NCBI RefSeq assembly: GCF_019047785.1
Contig: NZ_CP077290.1
Coordinates: forward strand, 4,588,001-4,652,000
Length of the DNA stretch: 64,000 nucleotides
From: Enterobacter cancerogenus
GTDB lineage: Bacteria > Pseudomonadota > Gammaproteobacteria > Enterobacterales > Enterobacteriaceae
Direction: 5' to 3'
Position numbers and translations under genes: made by a program. Position 1 is the first letter of the stretch; every line of letters begins with the position of its first letter. Below are positions 32,628-42,412 of the stretch, one piece after another. The notes below the pieces were generated by a model, which was given only the letters and a program-made list of their open reading frames with translations, had not been told where the DNA came from and did no database searches.

Positions 32628-33488
32628 ATGTTATTGACTAAACATAAATTAAAAGATGATATCGCTGTAACATTACGCCGCCCCGCTGATTCTGTTAAGG
32701 CTCCGGTTGTGATCCTTTGCCATGGATTTTGCGGTATTCAGGAAATTTTACTGCCACGCTATGCTGAGGCGTTTACTCAGGCGGGCTTTGCCACCATCAC
32801 CTTCGATTATCGGGGCTTTGGTGAAAGCGGAGGGGAACGCGGAAGGCTGGTTCCTGCGCTGCAAATCGAAGACATTTGCTCTGTTATCGACTGGGCTGAG
32901 GCGCAGTCAGAGATCGACGGGCACCGCATAGCGCTGTGGGGCACTTCGCTGGGCGCCTGCCATGTCTTCGCCGCTGCGGTTGAACGCCCCCGGATCAAAG
33001 GCATCATCAGTCAGATGGGCTTTGCGGATGGCGAGGCCATCGTCACTGGCAAGATGGACGAGCAGGAGAAGCAAGGATTTGTCGCAACGCTCGACAAGAT
33101 GGTGGAAAAACGCGAGCGTCTGGGTAAGGAAATGTTCGTTGCCATTACCAAAGTGCTGGGTGATGAAGAGTCGAAAGCCTTCTTTGAGGCCAATAAAGAG
33201 CGCTATCCATCGATGGATATCAAAATCCCGTTCCTCACGGTGTATGAAACGCTCAATTATAAACCGTACCAGAATGCCGAAAAGGTTAACTGCCCAACGC
33301 TGGTGGTTGTAGCCGGCAACGATACGGTAAATGAACCGCAGCAGGGCGTGGCGTTATATGACTCTGTGAAAGCTGATGATAAAACCTTATACGTTGAAGA
33401 TGGCGCTAAGCATTACGATTTGTATGATGGCAAGCACTTCGACAATGTGATCAACCAGCAGCTGGCATGGCTCAAAGGCCGCCTGTAA
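32628..33488 (+). CDS. Alpha/beta hydrolase
   Basis: A 286-residue cytoplasmic hydrolase. The oxyanion region is ILCHGFCGIQE near 28-38. The nucleophile elbow GTSLGACH near 105-112 supplies Ser107. The acid is probably Asp in VVAGNDTVNEP near 230, and the base His in AKHYDLYDGKHFD near 262-274. It resembles uncharacterised serine hydrolases or dienelactone-hydrolase-like enzymes; substrate unknown. AAGGGAAG precedes the ATG. It stands alone between the tRNA terminator and its own terminator. Confidence 0.85.
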   Translation: MLLTKHKLKDDIAVTLRRPADSVKAPVVILCHGFCGIQEILLPRYAEAFTQAGFATITFDYRGFGESGGERGRLVPALQIEDICSVIDWAEAQSEIDGHRIALWGTSLGACHVFAAAVERPRIKGIISQMGFADGEAIVTGKMDEQEKQGFVATLDKMVEKRERLGKEMFVAITKVLGDEESKAFFEANKERYPSMDIKIPFLTVYETLNYKPYQNAEKVNCPTLVVVAGNDTVNEPQQGVALYDSVKADDKTLYVEDGAKHYDLYDGKHFDNVINQQLAWLKGRL

Positions 33489-33509
33489 GCGGAGCCAGCA
33501 GTTTAAATC

Positions 33510-33532
33510 AGCCCCGCAAGTGCGGGGCTTTT
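33510..33532 (+). terminator. Terminator of the hydrolase gene
   Basis: AGCCCCGCA (33510-33518) pairs with TGCGGGGCT (33521-33529), followed by TTTT. It lies between the hydrolase and the convergent liv operon. Confidence 0.8.
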
Positions 33533-33548
33533 CGCTACCCAAACCGCG

Positions 33549-34265
33549 TTATGCCCCGCCCAGATACGCCTTCCTGACCTCCTGGTTCCCCAATAACTCT
33601 GCGCCGCTGCCGCTTAAACGAATTTGCCCGTTCACCATGACATACCCCCGGTCCGAAAGGGTTAACGCATGGTGGGCGTTCTGCTCGACCAGAAAAATGG
33701 TCATCCCGTTACGGGCCAGCTCCCGAAGCGTCTGGAAAATCTGCTTCACGACGATGGGGGCCAGCCCCAGGCTTGGTTCATCCAGCAGCAACAGTCTGGG
33801 GCGGCTCATCAGGGCGCGGGCGATGGCTAGCATCTGCTGTTCACCACCGGACAGGGTCATCGCCCGCTGGTTGCGCCGCTCCTTAAGACGCGGGAACAGC
33901 TCAAACATGCTTTGCATATCCTGGGCGGCATACTGATTGCCGACAGGGATCGTGCCCATGAGCAGGTTCTCTTCAACGGTCATATCCGGGAAGATGCGCC
34001 GTCCCTCAGGTGCCTGCGCAATGCCGCCGGAGGCAACGTAGTGCGTGGACTTGTGGCTAATGTCCTCATTGCAAAAAAGGATCTGCCCGTGACGAATACG
34101 CGGTTGCCCGAAGATGGACATCAGAAGGGTGGATTTCCCCGCGCCGTTGGCCCCGATCAGCGCCACGGTCTCGCCCTTATTAACCTCAAGAGAGACCTGC
34201 TTTAGCGCCTGGATCACGCCGTAATAGACATCGACATTGCGAAATTCCAGCATCGGCTCACTCAC
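33549..34265 (-). CDS. livF: Branched-chain amino acid type ABC transporter ATPase LivF-like
   Basis: A 238-residue ATPase: Walker A GANGAGKST near 38-46, signature LSGGEQQMLAIARAL near 138-152, Walker B LLLLDEPSLGLAP near 159-171. It pairs with the LivG-like subunit on the inner side of the membrane. It is the last gene of the minus-strand operon and overlaps livG by ATGA. Confidence 0.92.
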   Translation of the reverse strand: MSEPMLEFRNVDVYYGVIQALKQVSLEVNKGETVALIGANGAGKSTLLMSIFGQPRIRHGQILFCNEDISHKSTHYVASGGIAQAPEGRRIFPDMTVEENLLMGTIPVGNQYAAQDMQSMFELFPRLKERRNQRAMTLSGGEQQMLAIARALMSRPRLLLLDEPSLGLAPIVVKQIFQTLRELARNGMTIFLVEQNAHHALTLSDRGYVMVNGQIRLSGSGAELLGNQEVRKAYLGGA

Positions 34266-35137
34266 AGGCTGACCTCACTTTCGTCGGTGCCGAGGTAGGC
34301 GGCAATGACCTTTTCATCATGCTGAATGTACTCCGGTTTCCCCTGGGCAATCACGTCGCCGTGATCGAGCACAATAATCTCATCGGATATCTCCATCACC
34401 ATGCCCATGTCATGTTCGATCAGCAATACGGTGATGTCATGATGATCGCGCAGGAAGCGAATGATATCGCTCAGCTTGTGCGTTTCAACCGGGTTTAATC
34501 CGGCGGCCGGTTCGTCCAGACAGATCATTTCCGGGCCGGTACACATCGCCCGCGCGATTTCGAGGCGGCGCTGCTGGCCGTAAGACATCTCGCCCGCAAG
34601 GCGGTTGGCACAATCCACCAGATCCACCACTTCCAGCCAGTAAAAGGCCCGGTCCAGCGCGTCGCTTTCAGCCCGTCTGTAGGCGGGCGTGTTCAGTATC
34701 CCGGCCAGAAGATGGCGGTTAACGCGCATATGCTGGGCAACAAGGAGGTTCTCAACCACCGACATTTCGCGAAAAAGACGGATGTTCTGAAACGTGCGCG
34801 CCAGCCCGGCACGGTTGACCAGATGCGTACCGCCGAACATCTTATAAAACAGCCGCTGTCCGAACTGCGCCGGGTTTACCCAGTCGCCGGGCTGAAATTT
34901 CTGGCCGAGCACCTGAATGACGTTGGTGGTCTTATGCCGCGTGCTGAACAGAATGTTGCCCCCTGATGCCTTATAAAATCCGGTCAGGCAGTTAAAGACC
35001 GTCGTTTTTCCCGCCCCGTTTGGCCCAATCAGGGCGGTGATGGACCCGCGCTGAATAGAAAGGCTGACATCGTTGAGCGCCTTAATCCCGCCAAAATGCA
35101 TCATCAGGTGTTCCACGCTCAGTATCGTCTCCTTCAT
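34262..35137 (-). CDS. livG: Branched-chain amino acid type ABC transporter ATPase LivG-like
   Basis: A 291-residue ATPase with Walker A GPNGAGKTT, signature SYGQQRRLEIARAM near 178-191 and Walker B ICLDEPAAGLNP. An insert at about 65-100, rich in Lys, Phe and Gln, makes it longer than E. coli LivG (about 255). It overlaps both neighbours by ATGA. Confidence 0.92.
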   Translation of the reverse strand: MKETILSVEHLMMHFGGIKALNDVSLSIQRGSITALIGPNGAGKTTVFNCLTGFYKASGGNILFSTRHKTTNVIQVLGQKFQPGDWVNPAQFGQRLFYKMFGGTHLVNRAGLARTFQNIRLFREMSVVENLLVAQHMRVNRHLLAGILNTPAYRRAESDALDRAFYWLEVVDLVDCANRLAGEMSYGQQRRLEIARAMCTGPEMICLDEPAAGLNPVETHKLSDIIRFLRDHHDITVLLIEHDMGMVMEISDEIIVLDHGDVIAQGKPEYIQHDEKVIAAYLGTDESEVSL

Positions 35138-36423
35138 GGTGCGACTCCTTTGCGTACCGCATACCCACTGCGGTTAATGCGGATTAAACCGCGAGGCCGC
35201 CAGATCATCATGACCACCATCAGCATGCCAAACAGCAGCACGCGGTACTCGGCAAAGCTGCGCAGCAGCTCTGGGGTGACGGTGAGAACAAAGGCCGCCA
35301 GCACCACGCCCACCGTGGAACCCATTCCGCCCAGCACCACTATGGCGAGGATCAGCGCGGATTCAAAGAAGGTGAAAGAGGTGGGGTTCACGAAGCCCTG
35401 GTAGGTGGCGAAAAACACCCCGGCGATACCGGCAGTCGATGCCCCCAGCGTAAAGGCCGACAGCTTGACCAGCACATGATTCAGCCCCATTGACCGGCAG
35501 GCGATCTCATCCTCGCGCAGCGCTTCCCATGCCCGGCCAATCGGCATTCGCGTCAGGCGATGCTTGATATACAGCACCAGCAGCACAACAAGGAAAAGCA
35601 CCGCGTAAATAAAGATGAATTTCATGTTGGGGTTGTAGGTCAGGCCAAAAAATTCGTGAAACGGCACGCCGCCTTCTTTCGCCCGCCGTCCAAACTCAAG
35701 GCCGAAAAAGGTGGGAGGAGGGGCAGAAACGCCGTTCGGACCGCCGGTGAACGTCAGCCAGTTATTAAGAACCAGGCGAATAATCTCTCCGAACCCGAGC
35801 GTCACGATTGCCAGGTAGTCGCCGTGCATGCGCAGCACCGGGAATCCCAGCAGCGCGCCCGCGGCGGCGGCCATCAGGGCGGCCAAAGGTAGCATCGTCC
35901 AGAACCCCAGCCCCAGATACTGATAACCGAGGGCCAGACCATACGCACCGATGGCATAAAAGGCGACATACCCGAGATCTAACAGCCCGGCCAGCCCGAC
36001 CACGATGTTCAGCCCAAGGCCGAGCAGCACGTAGATGAGCCCGAGGATCGCCACCGTCAGCACGTATTTGGTCGCGACAAAGGGAAAGCAGATCGCCAGG
36101 GCGATAATCAGGGGAATGATCCAGCGCATCCGGCTTTTGTATTCCGGGGGACGAACGTACACCCCCGCGCTGTCGGCCTCAAAGCGTGCCTGAAAACGTC
36201 TGCCGGGGGATGTCCCTAAAAAAACGCTCAGTACAAACCGCCCGAGCATCACGATAGCGACAATCCACACCAGCCGCTGCCATTCGAAGTTGAAGCTGTA
36301 GCCGTCCAGCACGACGCCCGCGATGGGGCCGAAAATGATAAGCGCCACCAGGCCAGAGAAGATGGCATCAAGGACGCAGCGTTTAAGGGAAAAACCGTCA
36401 GAGGCAACCGTGAGTGTCGTCAT
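35134..36423 (-). CDS. livM: Branched-chain amino acid type ABC transporter permease LivM-like
   Basis: A 429-residue permease. The N-terminal 100 residues hold two membrane segments special to LivM. The permease core follows with GLGLNIVVGLAGLLDLGYVA near 136-155 and EDEIACRSMGLNHVLVKLSA near 308-327, the coupling loop to the ATPase. It forms the pore with LivH. Eleven bases separate it from livH. Confidence 0.92.
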   Translation of the reverse strand: MTTLTVASDGFSLKRCVLDAIFSGLVALIIFGPIAGVVLDGYSFNFEWQRLVWIVAIVMLGRFVLSVFLGTSPGRRFQARFEADSAGVYVRPPEYKSRMRWIIPLIIALAICFPFVATKYVLTVAILGLIYVLLGLGLNIVVGLAGLLDLGYVAFYAIGAYGLALGYQYLGLGFWTMLPLAALMAAAAGALLGFPVLRMHGDYLAIVTLGFGEIIRLVLNNWLTFTGGPNGVSAPPPTFFGLEFGRRAKEGGVPFHEFFGLTYNPNMKFIFIYAVLFLVVLLVLYIKHRLTRMPIGRAWEALREDEIACRSMGLNHVLVKLSAFTLGASTAGIAGVFFATYQGFVNPTSFTFFESALILAIVVLGGMGSTVGVVLAAFVLTVTPELLRSFAEYRVLLFGMLMVVMMIWRPRGLIRINRSGYAVRKGVAP

Positions 36424-36434
36424 CGCTTTCTCTC

Positions 36435-37349
36435 TTACACTTTGGCTACGACAGGGCGGCCCAGCAGCCCCTGAGGACGGAAAATCAGGATCACCACCAG
36501 TAATCCAAACGAGAAAACATCTTTATAATCCGAGTTCACCATCCCGGAGAATTGCGCTTCGGCGACCCCCAGGATCAGCCCGCCCAGCATCGCTCCGGGT
36601 AACGAGCCAATGCCGCCGAGCACCGCCGCCGTAAAGGCCTTAATGCCAATCACAAAGCCGACGTAGAAATCAAAGGTGCCGTAGTTCATGGTGATCAACA
36701 CCCCGGCCAGCCCGGCCATCGCCGCGCCAATCACAAACACCAGCGAGATAATGCGGTCGGTGTTAATCCCCAGGATGGAGGCCATTTTGCGATCCTGCTG
36801 TACCGCCCGGCACATCCGCCCCAGGCGCGTGCTGCTGATTATCCAGGTGAGCAGCAGCATGCCCGCGAACGACGCGATCAGAATGAACACCTTGGTGTAG
36901 GTGATCTGAACAAAGCCGTCGCCCAGATGAAACCGCAGCACGCCATCCAGCATCGTCGGCACGCCCTGCTGGCGTGGCCCCTGACTGAGCTGGACGTAGT
37001 TTTGCAGAATAAGGGACATCCCGATGGCGGAGATCAGCGGCGCGAGGCGCGTGGAGTTGCGCAGCGGCCTGTAGGCTATCCGCTCGATGGTCCAGCCGTA
37101 CACGCCGGTGACGACGATGGTGAAGACCAGCGTGCCGAGGATCAGCAAAGGGAACGACTGCAAACCGAAGAACGACAGCAGCGCGAGGCCGATGGCGCAC
37201 AGGTAAGCCGAGATCATGTAGACTTCGCCGTGCGCGAAATTAATCATGCCGATGATGCCATAAACCATGGTATAGCCGATGGCGATGAGTCCGTAGACGG
37301 AACCGAGGGTTAATCCGTTAATTAACTGCTGCAGGAAGAATGTGCTCAT
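36435..37349 (-). CDS. livH: Branched-chain amino acid type ABC transporter permease LivH-like
   Basis: A 304-residue permease starting MSTFFLQQLINGLTLGSVYG, then IGYTMVYGIIGMINFAHGEV, the LivH hallmark, and QDRKMASILGINTDRIISL for ATPase contact. An adjacent ATG at 37352 is equally possible. A start at 37481 would add 44 residues that do not look like a LivH N-terminus and overlap the binding-protein gene. The ribosome site is weak. Confidence 0.9.
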   Translation of the reverse strand: MSTFFLQQLINGLTLGSVYGLIAIGYTMVYGIIGMINFAHGEVYMISAYLCAIGLALLSFFGLQSFPLLILGTLVFTIVVTGVYGWTIERIAYRPLRNSTRLAPLISAIGMSLILQNYVQLSQGPRQQGVPTMLDGVLRFHLGDGFVQITYTKVFILIASFAGMLLLTWIISSTRLGRMCRAVQQDRKMASILGINTDRIISLVFVIGAAMAGLAGVLITMNYGTFDFYVGFVIGIKAFTAAVLGGIGSLPGAMLGGLILGVAEAQFSGMVNSDYKDVFSFGLLVVILIFRPQGLLGRPVVAKV

Positions 37350-37371
37350 CATTGCGCGCTCGTGTAATAGG

Positions 37372-37429
37372 CCAGCGCAGCTGGCGCAGCCTGATGTGTC
37401 GTTGGCGCCAGCAGGCAGGCCCGCTGGCG
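37372..37429 (-). repeat. Intercistronic hairpins between binding-protein and permease genes
   Basis: Two short palindromes, GCCAGC/GCTGGC (37372-37386) and CGCCAGC (37406-37412)/GCTGGCG (37423-37429). Structures here commonly protect the binding-protein mRNA and lower translation of the permease genes. Confidence 0.45.
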
Positions 37430-37449
37430 TTGAGCGTGACTCCGTCCCG

Positions 37450-38571
37450 TTACTGAACTTCCTTATATTTTCCTTTATCATCCCACTGATAAACCACGTA
37501 GTCAGAGACCTTCAGGTCGCCTTTGCTATCCCAGGCTTTTTTGCCCATCACCGTCTCCACGGCGTTGGCTTTCAGCCATTCGCTGGCTTTGGCGGAATCG
37601 GTCCCTTTTGTGGCGTTGAATGCGGCGGCAATGGCCTGAATGGAGGCATAGGCGTAGAGGGTATAGCCTTCGGGTTCAAACTTACCGGCGCGGAATTTGT
37701 CGATAACGGCTTTGCCGTCCGGGATGAGGCGGGGGTCTTTACCAAAGGTCATGTAGATGCCGTTGGTGTACTTCGCTCCTCCGGCCGCCGTGACCATCTC
37801 TTCATTGACGATGCAGTCCCCGGAGAAGAAACTGGCCTGTACGCCTTGCTCACGCATCTGGCGCACCAGCGGACCGGCTTCAGGATGGCACCCGCCGAAG
37901 AAGACCACGTCCGGTTTTTGCGCACCGATCTTGGTCACCAGGGCGTTAAAGTCTTTTTCGCCGCGCGACAGCCCTTCATACATCACGTCCTTAACGCCGC
38001 GTTTTGCCAGCGCCGCTTTGGTCGCATCCGCCAGCCCCTGGCCGTAGGTATCTTTATCGTGGATGATGACCACGCGTTTCGCTTTCAGCTTGTCGATAAT
38101 GAAATCGCTGGCGACCTGGCCCTGCTGGTCATCGCGCCCGCACATGCGGAACATATCGCTCATGCCGCGTTCAGTAATCAGCGGGTTGGTCGAGCCGGGG
38201 GTGATAGAGAGAATGCCCGCGTCACTGTATACCTCTGAGGCGGGCATGGTTGACGAGGAGCAGAAGTGCCCGACAACGGCGTTGACTTTATCCTGGTCAA
38301 CCAGGCGGTTGGCGACGGCGACTGCCTGTTTTGGCTCGCATGCATCATCGCCCTGAACCAGTTTAATTTTCTCACCGTTGATGCCACCGGCGGCGTTAAT
38401 ATCTTCCGCGGCCTGCGTCGCACCGTGCCAGTATTGATCGCCATAGGTTGCGTTTGGCCCGGTGAACGGGCCAGCAACCCCAATCACGACATCGGCCTGT
38501 GCGGAAAATGCCGTCACCAGACAGCCGGCCAGCACGAGAGAAAGGGGACTTCTGATAAATTTCAGCGACAT
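37450..38571 (-). CDS. livJ: Periplasmic branched-chain amino acid type binding protein
   Basis: A 373-residue periplasmic protein. The signal peptide is residues 1-26, cut after AFSAQA. Mature features include VVIGVAGPFTGPNATYGDQY and VVGHFCSSSTMPASEVY, typical of the Leu/Ile/Val-binding family, with a likely disulphide (Cys in GDDACEP). The start 38571 is preferred because AAGGA precedes it by eight bases. The ligand may be Leu/Ile/Val or another amino acid. It is first in the operon and probably separated for expression by the hairpins downstream. Confidence 0.88.
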   Translation of the reverse strand: MSLKFIRSPLSLVLAGCLVTAFSAQADVVIGVAGPFTGPNATYGDQYWHGATQAAEDINAAGGINGEKIKLVQGDDACEPKQAVAVANRLVDQDKVNAVVGHFCSSSTMPASEVYSDAGILSITPGSTNPLITERGMSDMFRMCGRDDQQGQVASDFIIDKLKAKRVVIIHDKDTYGQGLADATKAALAKRGVKDVMYEGLSRGEKDFNALVTKIGAQKPDVVFFGGCHPEAGPLVRQMREQGVQASFFSGDCIVNEEMVTAAGGAKYTNGIYMTFGKDPRLIPDGKAVIDKFRAGKFEPEGYTLYAYASIQAIAAAFNATKGTDSAKASEWLKANAVETVMGKKAWDSKGDLKVSDYVVYQWDDKGKYKEVQ

Positions 38572-38988
38572 TATGATGTTCCTTAGCATAGAGGTTTTTG
38601 CATCAGGTATTAACCCGAACGCCTGATGACGTCGTTAATCCAAAAACAAAAGCAAGAACAAAACGCACGAAATCCAGGCAACACAGCGCGTAATACGGCG
38701 AGGTTTCGTTGTGCCAGTTAGCACGCAGAACATTAAGCAAAAACGTTGCCAGAATGGTTAGTCCCTTGACCGGGTTGTGACATGTTGAGTATAGAGTGCC
38801 GTTTTATCCCGCCTTGCGGGATGAGGTGAAATTACAGCGGAGATCACATCTCGTTAACACTAAAGCCCATAAGTTGTGCAAGCGTCACGATTTGCACGTT
38901 TTTGCAGCAATAAAGACCTAAACTTCAGATAGGCACGGGCGGCGATATGTGTCAGGATCTTTTCCTTTTTTGATCAGGAGTGTCAGCG
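38572..38988. other. Divergent regulatory region between the liv-type operon and yecA
   Basis: About 400 bases without a gene. It must hold promoters for the minus-strand liv operon and for yecA. A small palindrome ATCCCGC/GCGGGAT lies near 38807-38823. The stretch 38720-38940 is AT-rich. No factor site could be assigned with confidence; Lrp control would be expected for a liv system. Confidence 0.5.
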
Positions 38989-39657
38989 ATGACTGAAGGC
39001 CCATTAAATGAAAGCGAAATGACATGGCTTGAAGAGACCTTAATGTCTTACGGCCATGACGATGCGTCTGTCATTGACGTGTCTGAACTGGACGGTATGC
39101 TTACCGCCGTGCTTTCCGGCCCCGTTGTACCTGAACCCGACACCTGGCTGGTGGCGGTATGGGGCGGCGAGAAGTACATTCCGCGCTGGAAAAACGATCG
39201 CGAAATGAACCGGTTCATCGATCTCTGCTTTAAGCATATGAACGACATTGCCGAGCGCCTGAGCGAGTACCCGGATCAGTTTGAGCCAATGTTTGGCTTT
39301 AACGACGTGGACGGGCAGAGCTTCACCGTGGTTGAAGAGTGGTGTTATGGCTATATGCGCGGTGTGGCCTTAACCGACTGGTCGGCGTTACCTGAAGAGC
39401 TAAAAGCCGATCTGGACGTTATCGCCCTGCACGGAACGGAAGAGAACAGCGAGAAGCTGGATGAACTGACCGAAGAGGCGTATTTCGCCAGCATCGAGCG
39501 CATTCAGCCTGCGGCGCTGCGCTTGTACAACTACTGGATGGCGAACCCGCAAGAGCCGGAGGCGAAAAAGCCGATCGTCAACGGCACCAAAGTCGGACGT
39601 AACGATCCTTGTCCTTGCGGAAGCGGGAAGAAGTTTAAAAGCTGCTGTCTGCATTAA
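38989..39657 (+). CDS. yecA: YecA family protein with SEC-C zinc motif
   Basis: A 222-residue homologue of E. coli YecA (221). The UPF0149-type helical body (residues 1-190) is followed by the SEC-C motif [20 protein letters not shown] at the end, a small zinc knuckle also found on SecA. E. coli work links YecA to SecA/ribosome surveillance, but the role is not settled. ATG 38989 has TCAGGAG eight bases upstream; in-frame GTG 38980 lies inside that site. Confidence 0.93.
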   Translation: MTEGPLNESEMTWLEETLMSYGHDDASVIDVSELDGMLTAVLSGPVVPEPDTWLVAVWGGEKYIPRWKNDREMNRFIDLCFKHMNDIAERLSEYPDQFEPMFGFNDVDGQSFTVVEEWCYGYMRGVALTDWSALPEELKADLDVIALHGTEENSEKLDELTEEAYFASIERIQPAALRLYNYWMANPQEPEAKKPIVNGTKVGRNDPCPCGSGKKFKSCCLH

Positions 39658-39662
39658 TCAAA

Positions 39663-39687
39663 AAAGGGGCTCACATTGAGCCCCTTT
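39663..39687. terminator. Bidirectional terminator between yecA and tyrP
   Basis: AAAGGGGCTCA (39663-39673) and TGAGCCCCTTT (39677-39687) form an 11-bp stem with T-rich ends for both strands. Confidence 0.85.
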
Positions 39688-39689
39688 CG

Positions 39690-40901
39690 TTATCCAACTT
39701 CCGGGAGTAGCCCTGCAACGATCAGGAACTGCACCAGAATAATCGCTACGCCACAGGCAAACACCAGACACAGCAGCGGTTTACCGCCCGCCACGCGGTA
39801 GCCCTGTTGAGGATGCTGCTCCCGGCTTTTCCAGGCGAGCAGCGACGGCAGCAGCAGGGCCAGTACGGATAACGCGACGCCTGCATACCCCAGCGCCATA
39901 ACAAACCCGCGTGGGTAGAACAGCGCGAAGGCCAGCGGTGGCAGGAAGGTGATCGCCCCCGTCTGTAAACGTCCGGCAACGCTATTTCGGCGCTGGAACA
40001 GATCCGCCAGATAATCGAACAGGCCGAGGGCGACGCCGAGGAATGAGGTCGCCAGCGCCAGGTCGGCGAAAAGATGCACCGCCAGCTCGACGTGTGAAGA
40101 GGTCACGACGTTACGCAGAGCCACCAGCAACCCGTTCAGCCCGGCGTGTTCGGCCATCATGCCCATAAAGGTGGAGGAATCGATGCTCCCCAGCGTAACC
40201 AGCTGCCAGAAAATATAGGCGATCAGCGGTATGGCGCTGCCGATAATAAACACGCGGCGCAGCTTACGGATATCGCCCTGCATATAGCTAACAATGCTGG
40301 GCACGCTGCCGTGGAAGCCGAACGAGGTGAAAATGACCGGGATGGCGGACAAGGCCAGCCCTTTTTCAAGAGGTAACGTCAGCAGGTTAACCTTGTGGAT
40401 ATGCGGTGCCAGCAGCACGAGCATGGCAATCAGAAAGAGAATTTTGGCGCTGAACAGAAAGCGATTGAACAGATCGACCAGCGATGTCCCCACGCACACC
40501 ACGCCCCCGCCGATAAGGGTAAAGAAGATCACGCCGGTTGCGGGTGAAATGTTGAAACCGAACGCGTCATTAATGCTGGAGGCAATAAGCTCTCCGGCCC
40601 CGCTGATGTAGGCGGCGGTCAGGGCATACATCAGGAACATCATGCTAACGCCTGCGATCCACTGACCATATCGCCCAAGGTAGCGGGCAGCAAGCGAACC
40701 CAGACCCGTGTCGGCAGGCACATGCTGATAAACCTCCAGCAGCAGCAGGGCGGTAAAGCACATCAGCGCCCAAAGCCCGGCCAACAGCAGTAGCGTCACG
40801 CTGAATCCCACACCGGCCGCCGCCAGCGGCATCGCCAACATTCCTGCGCCAATTGTGGTTCCGGCGACGATAAAAATACTTCCCAGGGTTCTGTTCTTCA
40901 C
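39690..40901 (-). CDS. tyrP: Tyrosine-specific transporter TyrP
   Basis: A 403-residue inner-membrane proton symporter for tyrosine, the same length as E. coli TyrP when started at GTG 40901 (VKNRTLGS). The N-terminal [20 protein letters not shown] is the hallmark of the aromatic amino acid permease family. About 11 membrane segments. AGAGGAAA precedes the GTG; the alternative ATG at 40919 would add six residues. Two TyrR boxes lie upstream. Confidence 0.93.
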   Translation of the reverse strand: MKNRTLGSIFIVAGTTIGAGMLAMPLAAAGVGFSVTLLLLAGLWALMCFTALLLLEVYQHVPADTGLGSLAARYLGRYGQWIAGVSMMFLMYALTAAYISGAGELIASSINDAFGFNISPATGVIFFTLIGGGVVCVGTSLVDLFNRFLFSAKILFLIAMLVLLAPHIHKVNLLTLPLEKGLALSAIPVIFTSFGFHGSVPSIVSYMQGDIRKLRRVFIIGSAIPLIAYIFWQLVTLGSIDSSTFMGMMAEHAGLNGLLVALRNVVTSSHVELAVHLFADLALATSFLGVALGLFDYLADLFQRRNSVAGRLQTGAITFLPPLAFALFYPRGFVMALGYAGVALSVLALLLPSLLAWKSREQHPQQGYRVAGGKPLLCLVFACGVAIILVQFLIVAGLLPEVG

Positions 40902-40969
40902 ACTTTCCTCTACAGCCATTCGATATCGCGACCCAATCTGCGGCGCAGAGTAAGGGAAAAGCGCCGGCT

Positions 40970-41010
40970 CGTCAAATCCACGTTACAAGGTGTGTAAAGC
41001 ATTAATTACA
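40970..41010 (-). promoter_or_regulatory. Pair of TyrR boxes upstream of tyrP
   Basis: TGTAAAGCATTAATTACA (40993-41010) fits the TyrR consensus TGTAAA-N6-TTTACA with one mismatch. CGTCAAATCCACGTTACA (40970-40987) is a weaker box five bases away. A strong and a weak adjacent box is the arrangement of E. coli tyrP, activated by Phe and repressed by Tyr. Confidence 0.75.
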
Positions 41011-41098
41011 GGCTGATGCGTGAAGCGAAACCTGAGCCAGCGCAAGGCACGCGTGACGTGGTAAGGGTAGTCTCGCGGTTTCTTTTGAGGAGGTTAAG

Positions 41099-41335
41099 AT
41101 GTCAATTCACGGGCACGACGTACTCACAATGATGATTGAGTCAGGTGAGCAGTATTCTGAGCAGAGTCTGATTGAGGCCATTCATGCGCGCTTTGGTGAA
41201 GCCGCGCGTTTTCATACCTGTTCGGCATCGGATATGACGGCGTCGGAGTTAGTCGCATTTCTCGCGGCCAGGGGTAAATTTATTCCCGTTGCTGAGGGTT
41301 TCTCAACGCACGAAAGTAAAATCTGCCGCCATTAA
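41099..41335 (+). CDS. yecH: YecH family metal-binding protein
   Basis: A 78-residue homologue of E. coli YecH (DUF2492). Conserved His and Cys residues (HGHDVL near 4-9; FHTCSASDMTASELVAFL near 38-55; KICRH at the end) suggest a metal site. Function unknown; E. coli yecH lies in the same place. GAGGAGG precedes the ATG. Confidence 0.9.
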   Translation: MSIHGHDVLTMMIESGEQYSEQSLIEAIHARFGEAARFHTCSASDMTASELVAFLAARGKFIPVAEGFSTHESKICRH

Positions 41336-41339
41336 AAAA

Positions 41340-41363
41340 ACGGTGCTGAAGGATCAGCACCGT
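41340..41363. terminator. Terminator shared by yecH and ftnA
   Basis: ACGGTGCTGA (41340-41349) pairs with TCAGCACCGT (41354-41363). On the minus strand a run of eight T follows, so it is a strong ftnA terminator. Confidence 0.85.
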
Positions 41364-41371
41364 TTGTGGAA

Positions 41372-41869
41372 TTAATTCTGGGTATCAAGCGTGGAAAGTT
41401 CTTTATCAATAAAGTAGAGACCTTCACCCGATTTACCGGCCAGGGATAATTTATCCAGCACCGATTTAAACAGCTTCTCTTCTTCATGCTGCTCAGCAAC
41501 GTACCACTGCAGGAAATTAAAGGTTGGATAATCCTGACTGGTCATGGCGGCGTGCGCCAGTTCGTTAATTTTCTGCGTGATCAGCTGCTCGTGCTCGTAC
41601 GTGGCGCGGAACAGTTCATCCAGCGAGCCATATTCCGCGACCGGCGAGGCCACCGTATCAATACGCGGCAGGCTGCCCGTATCGGTCAGATAGTCAAACA
41701 GGCGCTGCATGTGCGTCATCTCTTCCTGCGCGTGGCGACGCAGGAACGCGGCCGCACCTTCGAAACTGTGATAGCTGCACCAGGCGCTCATCTGTTGATA
41801 AAGCAGGGAGGAATAAAGCTCAAGGTTCATTTGGGTATTGAGCTTGTCGATCATTTCAGGTTTAAGCAC
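41372..41869 (-). CDS. ftnA: Ferritin FtnA
   Basis: A 165-residue 24-mer iron storage protein, identical in length to E. coli FtnA. All ferroxidase ligands are present: E17, E50, H53, E94, Q127 and E130. It oxidises Fe(II) and stores the mineral in the cytoplasm. The 204-base upstream gap to yecR (41870-42073) is AT-rich and holds a partial Fur-like TAATGAGAATTG at 42013-42024 and a yecR-side hairpin CTGCCAG/CTGGCAG (42048-42067). Confidence 0.95.
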   Translation of the reverse strand: MLKPEMIDKLNTQMNLELYSSLLYQQMSAWCSYHSFEGAAAFLRRHAQEEMTHMQRLFDYLTDTGSLPRIDTVASPVAEYGSLDELFRATYEHEQLITQKINELAHAAMTSQDYPTFNFLQWYVAEQHEEEKLFKSVLDKLSLAGKSGEGLYFIDKELSTLDTQN

Positions 41870-42073
41870 GGTGCCGCTCCACGTTATTATTTCGGGTTCA
41901 GGATGAGCGTCACTATAATTTGTTATTTAAATATTTGCAAAAAGTAAAATAAATAGATTTTTATTAAAAATACGAATGGGAATAACACGCATTGGCACTC
42001 GATTAATTTATATTAATGAGAATTGTTTTTGTTCCTGATAAAAGAGTCTGCCAGCGGTCACTGGCAGCAGGAA

Positions 42074-42412
42074 TTAATACCACGGATTAGTGACGCCAGG
42101 GTTAATCGCATAGCCCATGCATTTGTACTGAATGGTCACTGTTTCATTCAAACACAGGGAGCCGCCGATCAGCGTACAGGTTTTAATGGGCTGGCCATAG
42201 GCGGAGGCGGCGGAATATCCCATGCTTTGACAGGCTTTGGTCGCCGTGCCGTGAGTGACATACTCGTCATAATGGGCGTTCTGCAACGGTGCCTGACCGT
42301 AGTCCAGACGAACGACGCCGTTTGGCGCGTCCAGGCTGCTTACCTGGGCCTGACGGGTTACGCTGCATCCCGCAAGAAGCAAAACTGTACCGGCAACGAA
42401 AAGTCTTTTCAT
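42074..42412 (-). CDS. yecR: YecR lipoprotein
   Basis: A 112-residue lipoprotein with lipobox LLAGC (Cys16), homologous to E. coli YecR, a gene of the flagellar regulon with no settled role. Four further cysteines (ACQSMG, KTCTLIGGSLCLNE, YKCMG) may form disulphides in the periplasm. Confidence 0.88.
   Translation of the reverse strand: MKRLFVAGTVLLLAGCSVTRQAQVSSLDAPNGVVRLDYGQAPLQNAHYDEYVTHGTATKACQSMGYSAASAYGQPIKTCTLIGGSLCLNETVTIQYKCMGYAINPGVTNPWY

Noticed and set aside
37352..37481. N-terminal extension of LivH
   Set aside because: The 44 extra residues are polar, overlap the preceding gene, and precede a normal LivH start.
37342..38238. 298-codon plus-strand frame
   Set aside because: It lies antisense to the livJ-like gene, whose product is clearly recognised; composition is that of a shadow frame.
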